Shown: positions 15,191 through 20,834 of the stretch, piece after piece
Position numbering within the stretch: the stretch's first letter is position 1
How the letters are laid out: every line of letters starts with the position of its first letter
Assembly (NCBI GenBank): GCA_020052375.1
Contig: JAGVPG010000010.1
Span: 1 to 41,034, forward strand
From: Actinomycetota bacterium
GTDB taxonomy: Bacteria; Actinomycetota; JAHEXW01; JAGVPG01
Direction of reading: 5' to 3'
DNA length: 41,034 bases
Made by a program: the position numbers and the translations under genes
Notes under the pieces: generated by a model
The model's database searches: none
What the model saw: the letters and a program-made list of their open reading frames with translations, nothing else
What the model was told of the DNA's origin: nothing

Positions 15191-16390
15191 TTAAGTCTTA
15201 TCCATTATCTGTTTGAGTCTATAATACATTTGGGTGGTTTTGTCTTCCAGTAATTTCGCCGCATTCTGCATCGCGTAGTCCGGAGCAACCACACCATCAA
15301 CTAACGAGTACACAAGATCTATATCATGTTTCTTAAGATCTTGTTCTTCAACAGTAACTTGTCCGCCGACCGCGACAACCGGGACCCCGGCTTTCTTCGC
15401 CGATCCCGAGACCCCGGATATGACTTTTCCGAAAAAGCTCTGTTCATCTATCTTGCCCTCACCGGTGATCACCAGGTCGGCATCTCTGGCTTTTTCAAAG
15501 AAACCCACAAGCTCCATTATCAGATCTATGCCGTAAACGATCTTTGCTCCGGTAAAGACGATCAACCCAGCACCTAATCCACCCGCAGCACCACTTCCCG
15601 GGATACTGGCAACATCCAGATCCAGGTCATCCTTCACGACCATAGCAAAATTCCTGAGGCCTTTATCCAATTCCTCGACGGCTTCCGGTGTCGCGCCCTT
15701 CTGCGGCGCATATATATGAGCCGCACCTTCCGGACCGTACAGCGGATTCTTGACATCCGACGCGACTACAAACTCCGTATCTTTGATCCGCGGATCCAAA
15801 CCGCTTTTATCTATTCGCCTTATGTTCTTAAGATCTTTCCCGTTCCCCGTTATCTGTTCCCTGTTATCTTTATCATAGAACTTCACTCCAAGCGCCTGCA
15901 CCATACCCATCCCCGCATCATTAGTCGCGCTTCCGCCGATCCCGACGATGATCCGCTTGCAGCGTGCATCAAGAGCGGCTGTTATCAGTTCACCTGTGCC
16001 GTATGTGGTTGTCAGCAGTGGGTTTCTTTTTTCTTCAGGTATCAGCTGGAGGCCGGATGCGAGAGCCATCTCGATGATTGCAGTTGATCCGTGAGTCATG
16101 AGTTGTGAGTCGTGAGTCGGGTGAATAGTCCGTGGGCCGTGAGTCGAGTCTATGATGCCGAAATAGGTTTTGATAGGAGTGCCGAGGGGACCGCTGACTA
16201 TGATTTCTTTCTTTATGCCGCCGGTCGCGTGGATGACAGCGTCCACAGTACCCTCGCCACCATCCGCGAGAGGTAAAAGGATGGTTTCAGCTTCAGGATC
16301 GGATCTCTTAATGCCGCGCCCTATCGCCCGCGCTGCTTCCAGCGCCGTCAGGCTGCCTTTGAACTTATCGGGGGCAATAAGGATCATCAT
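15191..16390 (-). CDS. glxK: Glycerate 2-kinase (GlxK/GarK type) with an in-frame repeat insertion
   Basis: Phosphorylates D-glycerate, typically to 2-phosphoglycerate, feeding it into glycolysis. 399 residues, somewhat long for the family (about 375-380). Motifs: LIAPDKFKGSLTALEAA at the N-terminus, LPLADGGEGTVDA at about 39-51, TTTYGTGELI, GIGGSATNDAGMG and the C-terminal VITGEGKIDEQSFFGKV. Between FGIID (residue 81) and GSTAIIEMALASG (from 101) the usual short turn is enlarged by about 19 residues rich in T, H, P and S (STHGPRTIHPTHDSQLMTHG), encoded by a GTGAGTC heptamer array. The ATG-ATG start overlaps the upstream gene by 26 bases. It may recycle glycerate released from glucosylglycerate; that link is inference. 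Confidence 0.9.
   Translation of the reverse strand: MMILIAPDKFKGSLTALEAARAIGRGIKRSDPEAETILLPLADGGEGTVDAVIHATGGIKKEIIVSGPLGTPIKTYFGIIDSTHGPRTIHPTHDSQLMTHGSTAIIEMALASGLQLIPEEKRNPLLTTTYGTGELITAALDARCKRIIVGIGGSATNDAGMGMVQALGVKFYDKDNREQITGNGKDLKNIRRIDKSGLDPRIKDTEFVVASDVKNPLYGPEGAAHIYAPQKGATPEAVEELDKGLRNFAMVVKDDLDLDVASIPGSGAAGGLGAGLIVFTGAKIVYGIDLIMELVGFFEKARDADLVITGEGKIDEQSFFGKVISGVSGSAKKAGVPVVAVGGQVTVEEQDLKKHDIDLVYSLVDGVVAPDYAMQNAAKLLEDKTTQMYYRLKQIMDKT
16091..16145. repeat. Heptamer array inside the glycerate kinase gene
   Basis: On the plus strand the units GTGAGTC (16091), ATGAGTT (16098), GTGAGTC (16105), GTGAGTC (16112) follow each other. Twenty bases later there is another GTGAGTC at 16139. 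The array belongs to the same kind of 7-base GAGT-containing repeats that are intergenic elsewhere in this window, but here it is translated (on the other strand) as a T/H/S/P-rich insertion. Confidence 0.7.
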
Positions 16391-16850
16391 ATATTGTATT
16401 GATCGCCAGATTCACGGCTTCTTCAGGAGTCTTTGCTTGCTTGACTGTCAGATCTTCTTTTCCCTCACGGGCTAGTTGCCATGTGTTAAGGCCAATGACC
16501 GGCTTGCCCATCTTTAGCGCGAGACCGATCTCTGATAATGTTCCATGCTCGCCACCGACCGCGATCACAGCATCGGCGCACCTTGTAATAATAGCGTTGC
16601 GTGCTTCACCCAGTCCGGTCGCTATGGCGACTTCCAGGTACCGACTGGCACCAGCTCGCGTATCTGACGGCAGGATCCCCACTGCAACTCCTCCCGCTTC
16701 TTTGGCTCCCCGTGCTGCAGCGTTCATCACTCCGCCAAGCCCGCCGCATACCAGGATCGCCTTGTTCTGCGCGATCAGCTTTCCTACTTGATGCGCAAGC
16801 TTTTCGGTATCCATATCGCATTTCCCCGCACCGACTACTGCGATGTACAT
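16365..16850 (-). CDS. TIGR00725 family protein (LOG-like Rossmann nucleotide-binding fold)
   Basis: 161 residues, whole-length match by eye to the small TIGR00725 branch of the lysine-decarboxylase-like/LOG superfamily. Visible: the nucleotide loop VVGAGKCD at the N-terminus, VCGGLGGVMNAAARGAKEAGG at about 38-58, and ADAVIAVGGEHGTLSEIGLALKMGKP in the second half, which contains the GGxGTxxE signature of the superfamily. Members bind nucleotides and some LOG relatives hydrolyse cytokinin-type nucleotides, but the substrate of this branch is unknown. The gene is the first of a three-gene unit with glycerate kinase and the coiled-coil protein. A TATAAT box lies only a few bases before its ATG. 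Confidence 0.85.
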   Translation of the reverse strand: MYIAVVGAGKCDMDTEKLAHQVGKLIAQNKAILVCGGLGGVMNAAARGAKEAGGVAVGILPSDTRAGASRYLEVAIATGLGEARNAIITRCADAVIAVGGEHGTLSEIGLALKMGKPVIGLNTWQLAREGKEDLTVKQAKTPEEAVNLAINTIYDDPYCPR

Positions 16851-16856
16851 AAGTCG

Positions 16857-16886
16857 ATTATAGCGCTATTAGAAAGCAGGTATGAA
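16857..16886 (-). promoter_or_regulatory. Putative promoter giving a nearly leaderless mRNA
   Basis: On the minus strand TTCATA (16886-16881) and a perfect TATAAT (16862-16857) are 18 bases apart. The TATAAT ends six bases before the ATG at 16850, so transcription would start at or next to the start codon. No ribosome site precedes that ATG. The -35 box is partly built from the first unit of an octamer repeat array. Confidence 0.45.
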
Positions 16887-16923
16887 GTAGTAAAGTAGCG
16901 AAATAGGGAAGTAGGGAGATGTG
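16884..16923. repeat. Octamer tandem array
   Basis: Five imperfect 8-base units on the plus strand: GAAGTAGT, AAAGTAGC, GAAATAGG, GAAGTAGG, GAGATGTG. It is a single arm with no inverted partner seen nearby, and lies directly upstream of the TIGR00725 gene. Confidence 0.6.
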
Positions 16924-16933
16924 ATTTTTCCGT

Positions 16934-16961
16934 AGATCCTTCACTTCGTTCAGGATGACAG
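16934..16961. repeat. Short dispersed intergenic repeat (AGATCC..TTCACTTCG type)
   Basis: The sequence AGATCCTTCACTTCG followed by TTCAGGATGACAG forms a small hairpin (ATCCT paired with AGGAT). Closely similar sequences are, from memory, common between genes in many unrelated bacterial genomes. A second relative of the family lies 90 bases further on. Confidence 0.5.
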
Positions 16962-16978
16962 CGTTTACTTATACATAC

Positions 16979-17044
16979 TGTGTTCGGGGAGGTTGAAGAA
17001 TTCTTCGAGCGAGAAGATTTACTTCAACCTAGCCCGGGCACACA
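16979..17044. repeat. Strong 66-base hairpin
   Basis: AGGTTGAAG at 16990-16998 pairs perfectly with CTTCAACCT at 17022-17030. The pairing extends outward as TGTGTTCGGG (16979-16988) with CCCGGGCACA (17033-17042), allowing mismatches, and an inner TTCTTC/GAGAAG stem closes the loop. No run of T follows on either strand, so a simple intrinsic terminator is unlikely. It lies just outside the insertion sequence. Confidence 0.55.
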
Positions 17045-17053
17045 CTTATTCAT

Positions 17054-17084
17054 GAGATTGCTTCGGTCGCTTCGCTCCCTCGCA
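17054..17084. repeat. Second short dispersed intergenic repeat abutting the insertion sequence
   Basis: GAGATTGCTTCGGTCGCTTC followed by GCTCCCTCGCA, a G/C-rich TTCG-containing repeat related to the one at 16934. It stops precisely where the inverted repeat of the IS110-type element begins (17085). This suggests that the element entered the repeat or chose it as target. Confidence 0.5.
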
Positions 17085-17101
17085 TGTATGAAAAAACTGC
17101 A
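17085..17101 (+). repeat. IS inverted repeat, transposase 3' side
   Basis: TGTATGAAAAAACTGCA; pairs with the copy at 18410-18426 with one difference (A versus G at position 12). Confidence 0.8.
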
Positions 17102-17274
17102 ACTGTCAACAACACTTAAACCGACTGTTCGTATAGATCCTCCGATATATATGTTTGTATCTATCCGTTTAGCTCAGTTAAGATCCTTTTTTAAATGCAT
17201 GTATCCGCCCTTAGTAAAGGCATGAGCATGTCTCCCCGGGAGTTTCGCATTCAACGATCGAGTTTAATAGTAAC
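17102..17274 (-). ncRNA. Candidate bridge RNA region of the insertion sequence
   Basis: Non-coding stretch between the transposase stop and the IS end. It holds several short palindromes, for example CCCGGGAGT (17236-17244) that pairs with ACTCCCGGG (17293-17301) across the end of the transposase gene. In IS1111-type elements the guide (bridge) RNA that pairs with donor and target DNA is reported to come from this side. The assignment here is by position only; no fold or guide loops were established. Confidence 0.3.
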
Positions 17275-18345
17275 TCATGCGAGGGTCGCGCTTACTCCCG
17301 GGTGGATAGAACGGTTGTTTCTTGGTTCTTTGTACGGCTCCTTGTTTTTCAAAATATAGAAGCTTGCCTCCGCCAGATGACGGGCTACAGCGACTACTGC
17401 TTTAGGGTGGTTCTTAGTTGCTTTCACTCTGTTGTATAGTCTTGTCACATGACAGTCGCCCATTCTGTCTTTGTGCAGCACAATGCAACTTGCCGCTTCT
17501 ATGAAAGCCCACTTAAGATAATGGTTGACGTCAGAATTTACCCGCCCGAAGTAGGTCTTGCCCCCGCTTGAGTGTATTCGGGGGACAGTGCCTGAATAGC
17601 TTGCCAGACGGGATGAGTCCGGAAACCTACTTACATCCCCGATCTCGAAATCAACCACAACAGACAGAATGGGACCCATACCTGGACTCGTCGTAAGAAG
17701 CTTGATCTCTTCTGTCTCTTTAACTATCTCTCTTATGCGCGTCTCTAGAGTCTGGATGTGCTCTTCCACCTGGTCCAAGAAAAGAAGCTCTTCTCTTGTC
17801 GACCTTTCTGTCTCTTCCGGCAGTTCTTTAAGTCTCTCGTTAAGGTTGGATCTTCCTCTCTTTCCAAACAGGTCGGATGCCTCTTCGATCTTTATGTTGT
17901 ATTTGGACAGGGTGGCATGGACGCGGTTTTTGATCTTTGTGCGGACCTGAGTCAAAGCCATACGTGTCCTTGGAAGCTCTCGTCTGTCCCGGACGTCTTG
18001 AGGCGGTATCCACACCTTGGGCAATGTCCCGCTCTTTAAGAGCGTTGCCAGCCCGTATGCATCCAACTTGTCTGTCTTGTTTGTCTGTCCGAACATCTTC
18101 TTTGCCTTTCCGGCGTGGGCAAGGCACGGATTGAGTCCCAGTCTTTCCATCTCGTCTATCATCCAGTACCAGCTTCCGGTTGTCTCGACAGCGATATCCG
18201 ATCCTTCAGGTAGCGTTTTAAGATATCGAGTCAGGCATCCGTCGTTGTGGTCTACCCTTATCACACCGTTTCTTTCTCCGTTCTCACCTACTTCTGCAAA
18301 CACAGAGTATTTCTTGTGTGCGTCACATCCGATACACTGTTTCAT
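17275..18345 (-). CDS. IS110-family transposase (DEDD recombinase)
   Basis: 356 residues. The N-terminal RuvC-like domain shows the acidic residues expected for the DEDD site: D8 (GCDAHKK), E54 (AVETTG), and D92 and D95 (NKTDKLDAYGLA). The C-terminal Tnp20 domain begins at about residue 218 with TTSPGMGPILSVVV and contains SYSGTVPRIHSSGGKTYFGRV, where the serine nucleophile lies, then SDVNHYLKWAFIEAA. The frame is open six codons further up, but ATG at 18345 has the GGAGG ribosome site 11 bases before it. The gene appears intact. It catalyses movement of its own element, probably guided by a bridge RNA. Confidence 0.93.
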   Translation of the reverse strand: MKQCIGCDAHKKYSVFAEVGENGERNGVIRVDHNDGCLTRYLKTLPEGSDIAVETTGSWYWMIDEMERLGLNPCLAHAGKAKKMFGQTNKTDKLDAYGLATLLKSGTLPKVWIPPQDVRDRRELPRTRMALTQVRTKIKNRVHATLSKYNIKIEEASDLFGKRGRSNLNERLKELPEETERSTREELLFLDQVEEHIQTLETRIREIVKETEEIKLLTTSPGMGPILSVVVDFEIGDVSRFPDSSRLASYSGTVPRIHSSGGKTYFGRVNSDVNHYLKWAFIEAASCIVLHKDRMGDCHVTRLYNRVKATKNHPKAVVAVARHLAEASFYILKNKEPYKEPRNNRSIHPGVSATLA

Positions 18346-18347
18346 GC

Positions 18348-18415
18348 GCTGCAGCACCTCCAAAAGTTATAAGGGCTTTTATTGCACCCATTTTACCAGG
18401 GTGCGGTGCTGCAGC
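18348..18415 (-). promoter_or_regulatory. Hairpin overlapping the transposase ribosome site
   Basis: GCTGCAGCACC at 18348-18358 and its exact complement GGTGCTGCAGC at 18405-18415 form an 11-bp stem; a second stem GCACCC/GGGTGC lies inside. In a transcript running from asd into the element, the 3' arm includes the last bases of the GGAGG ribosome site and reaches to two bases before the ATG. Such a stem would block translation from read-through transcripts, a known protective design in other insertion sequences. A transcript starting inside would escape. Confidence 0.6.
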
Positions 18416-18426
18416 TTTTTCATACA
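18410..18426 (-). repeat. IS inverted repeat, transposase 5' side
   Basis: On the plus strand TGCAGCTTTTTCATACA, the inverted copy of 17085-17101. It overlaps the outer arm of the hairpin that covers the transposase ribosome site. Confidence 0.8.
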
Positions 18427-18458
18427 ATCAACGACACAAGAGGGTTCGGCACTCACTT

Positions 18459-19454
18459 TTAGAGGAGTTCGGCGATCTGAATGGCGTTGAGAGCGGCGCC
18501 TTTGCGCAGGTTGTCCGAGACGATCCACATGTCGAGGCCGTTCTTGATCGACTCGTCTTTGCGGATGCGCCCGACATAAGTCGCGTCATCGCCGGCCGCC
18601 ATAACCGGCATCGGGTACGCGGATTCGGACGGGTCGTCTATGACGATGACTCCCGGCATCCTGCTTAGAAGTGTCCTTGCTTTTGCCGGTGACAGTTTCC
18701 TACCCGTCTCGATATTGACAGCTTCGCTGTGTCCCACGAAAACAGGTACGCGGACACAGGTCGCCGAGATCCGGATAGAGTCGTCATGCAGGATCTTCCT
18801 AGTCTCGTTGACCATCTTGATCTCCTCGTTTGTATAGTCATTACCATGGAAGTAGTCGATCTGCGGCAACACGTTAAACGCGATCTGATGCGGGTATACC
18901 GACGCTATCGCCTCTTCGCCGGAGACCAACGCCTTTGTCTGTTCGTAGAGTTCCGTCATCGCATCACGACCTGTGCCGGATACGGACTGGTATGTCGCGA
19001 CTACGATCCTTTTTATCCGCGCAAAGTCATGGATCGGTTTCAGGACTACCACCATCTGTATTGTCGAGCAGTTCGGGTTGGCGATGATACCTTTGTGCCA
19101 TTTGACATCCTCCGGGTTCACTTCAGGAACCACTAGCGGCACCTTCTTGTCCATCCGCCAGGCGCTGCTGTTGTCGATCACGACCGCACCGCTTTTCGCG
19201 GCATGCGGCGCAAACTCCTTGCTCCGCGCCCCTCCGGCTGAGAATAACGCGATATCTACACCCTTGAATGACGAAGCCTTAAGGACTTCTACTTTTATTG
19301 ATTCATTCTTGAATGGCAGCATCTTTCCGGCCGACCGCTCAGACGCCAGTAACTTCAGCTTCTTGATCGGAAAATCCCTCTCCTCGAGGATCTCCCTCAT
19401 CTTCTGGCCGACAGCTCCGGTCGCCCCGACGACTGCCACATTGTAGCCCTTCAT
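18459..19454 (-). CDS. asd: Aspartate-semialdehyde dehydrogenase
   Basis: Second enzyme of the aspartate pathway: NADPH-dependent reduction of aspartyl-4-phosphate to aspartate semialdehyde, for lysine/diaminopimelate, threonine and methionine. 331 residues. NADP loop GATGAVGQ at 10-17, catalytic cysteine C129 in ANPNCSTIQ, substrate-binding stretch VSGTGRDAM, and active-site histidine H242 in VFVGHSEAV. The ATG at 19454 follows a GGAGG site. It lies 150 bases after lysC on the same strand, with an inverted array of 9-base repeats between them. Its stop is 33 bases from the insertion sequence, so the element did not damage it. Confidence 0.97.
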   Translation of the reverse strand: MKGYNVAVVGATGAVGQKMREILEERDFPIKKLKLLASERSAGKMLPFKNESIKVEVLKASSFKGVDIALFSAGGARSKEFAPHAAKSGAVVIDNSSAWRMDKKVPLVVPEVNPEDVKWHKGIIANPNCSTIQMVVVLKPIHDFARIKRIVVATYQSVSGTGRDAMTELYEQTKALVSGEEAIASVYPHQIAFNVLPQIDYFHGNDYTNEEIKMVNETRKILHDDSIRISATCVRVPVFVGHSEAVNIETGRKLSPAKARTLLSRMPGVIVIDDPSESAYPMPVMAAGDDATYVGRIRKDESIKNGLDMWIVSDNLRKGAALNAIQIAELL

Positions 19455-19507
19455 TTTCTTTACAAAACCTCCATTTACTTAGTTATTACATAATAACAGA
19501 CAAAAGG

Positions 19508-19606
19508 GATGTCGAGGAAGTCAATGATGTCAAAGAAGTCGATGAGATAAAAACGTCTTAGATATCCTTGATGTCGTTGATTTCCTTGACGTCTTTGACC
19601 TCTTTT
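19508..19606. repeat. Inverted pair of nonamer arrays between lysC and asd
   Basis: The first arm (19508-19552) has five 9-base units: GATGTCGAG, GAAGTCAAT, GATGTCAAA, GAAGTCGAT, GAGATAAAA. The second arm (19553-19606) has six units of the complementary type (ATGTCGTTG, ATTTCCTTG, ACGTCTTTG and so on) and reaches the lysC stop codon. The two arms can pair along their whole length with mismatches. They would form a long imperfect hairpin in a lysC-asd transcript, close to the 5' end of asd. Confidence 0.7.
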
Positions 19607-20828
19607 AGGTAGGGTTTTTTTCGAGTGAGAAGGCTTGATGGAGGGCTCTCACCGCGTCTTCCATGCGTTCCCTCCGGATCACACATGATATCTTGATCGG
19701 TGAGGTGCTGATCATCTCGATGTTTATTTTATTCTCGGCTAGCGTCGAGAACATCCTGGCTGCTACTCCCGGATGAGTCCTCATGCCTGCGCCTACCAGC
19801 GAGACGCTTGCTATACCGTTGTCATAGCTCGATCCGGCAGCGTCTAAGTCATCTGTAACCTGTTGAACAACCTCTTTCGCTTTAACAAGATCGTTCTCAT
19901 CCACTGTAAACGAGATGTCCGTGAATCCCTTCTCGCTTACGTTCTGGAGGATCATATCGACATTGACGTTCGCTTCCGCTAAAGAACCAAAGACACTTGC
20001 AGCAATGCCTGGCCTATCCGGGACTCTTTGTATCGTTACCTTCGCCTGGCTTGTATCGAAAGTCACCGCGCTTATTATGGGTTGTTCGGTCATCTCATCT
20101 TCCCCCTTGATAACTGTCCCTTCTTCTTCATTGAAGCTGGACCGGACATGTATCTCGACATCGTAGTTACGTCCGTATTCAACGGCTCTAAGCTGCATGA
20201 CCTCAGCGCCTGTTGCCGCCATCTCAAGCATCTCGGCATACGATATAACCGGTATCTTCCGTGCCTCTTTGACCACCCGCGGGTTAGTCGTATAGACGCC
20301 ATCGACGTCCGTATATATCTCGCATCTTTCAGCGCCAAGCTTAGCGGCCAGCGCGATCGCTGTAAGATCCGATCCGCCGCGTCCCAAAGTCGTTATGTTC
20401 TGCTCGAAGCTTTCTCCCTGAAAACCAGCGACGATGACGATCTTGTCTTCTTTGAGTTCATCAACCAGCCGGTCTGCTCTGATATCCATTATCTTGGCTT
20501 TTGTATGAGCGGTGTCAGTCACAATGCCGGCTTGAGGCCCCGAAAATGAAATGGCGCTTTGACCCAGTGCCTCGATCGCCATAGCCAGTAACGATATCGA
20601 GACATGTTCTCCTGTGGCGAGTAAGACATCCATCTCGCGTTCCGGAGGATTCGGGGTGATAGCATGCGCTTTCTTCACAAGTTCATCTGTCGTATCTCCC
20701 AACGCCGAGACAACGACTACAACGTTATAACCTTTCTGCTTTGTTTTGACTACGCGCTCTGCTACCTTCTTGAGCCGGTCTATATTCGCGACGGATGTAC
20801 CTCCGTACTTCTGCACGATCGTGGCCAC
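19605..20828 (-). CDS. lysC: Aspartokinase
   Basis: First enzyme of the aspartate pathway: ATP-dependent phosphorylation of L-aspartate. 407 residues, the usual size of the monofunctional alpha/beta type. The N-terminal amino-acid kinase domain has VQKYGGTSVAN (lysine 7), FQGESFEQNITTLGRGGSDLTA and EIYTDVDGVYTTNPR. Two ACT domains follow at about 270-400 (VPDRPGIAASVFGSLAEANVNVDMI, then HPGVAARMFSTLAENKINIEMISTS), so feedback inhibition by lysine and/or threonine is expected. The start is GTG at 20828, six bases after the stop of the HD-GYP gene; the ATG nearby is out of frame. In family practice an internal start could yield a separate beta subunit; I did not identify one. Confidence 0.96.
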   Translation of the reverse strand: MATIVQKYGGTSVANIDRLKKVAERVVKTKQKGYNVVVVVSALGDTTDELVKKAHAITPNPPEREMDVLLATGEHVSISLLAMAIEALGQSAISFSGPQAGIVTDTAHTKAKIMDIRADRLVDELKEDKIVIVAGFQGESFEQNITTLGRGGSDLTAIALAAKLGAERCEIYTDVDGVYTTNPRVVKEARKIPVISYAEMLEMAATGAEVMQLRAVEYGRNYDVEIHVRSSFNEEEGTVIKGEDEMTEQPIISAVTFDTSQAKVTIQRVPDRPGIAASVFGSLAEANVNVDMILQNVSEKGFTDISFTVDENDLVKAKEVVQQVTDDLDAAGSSYDNGIASVSLVGAGMRTHPGVAARMFSTLAENKINIEMISTSPIKISCVIRRERMEDAVRALHQAFSLEKNPT

Positions 20829-20834
20829 CCGCCA

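Larger units (their letters stand above)
17085..18426 (-). mobile_element. IS110-family (IS1111-like) insertion sequence, about 1.34 kb
   Basis: The transposase gene is enclosed by two 17-base inverted repeats that match at 16 positions: TGTATGAAAAAACTGCA at 17085-17101 and, reversed, TGCAGCTTTTTCATACA at 18410-18426. IS110 elements proper lack such terminal repeats, whereas the IS1111 subgroup has short subterminal ones, so this is the likely subgroup. The true tips may lie a few bases outside. Between the transposase stop and the left repeat are 173 non-coding bases, the place where IS1111-type elements are reported to encode their bridge RNA. The upstream non-coding side is short (64 bases). 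No target duplication is expected for this family and none was seen. Confidence 0.8.

Noticed and set aside
16979-17044. Hairpin considered as a tRNA gene
   Set aside because: No cloverleaf: a single nested stem, no anticodon or T-arm sequence (no GGTTCGAATCC-like motif).
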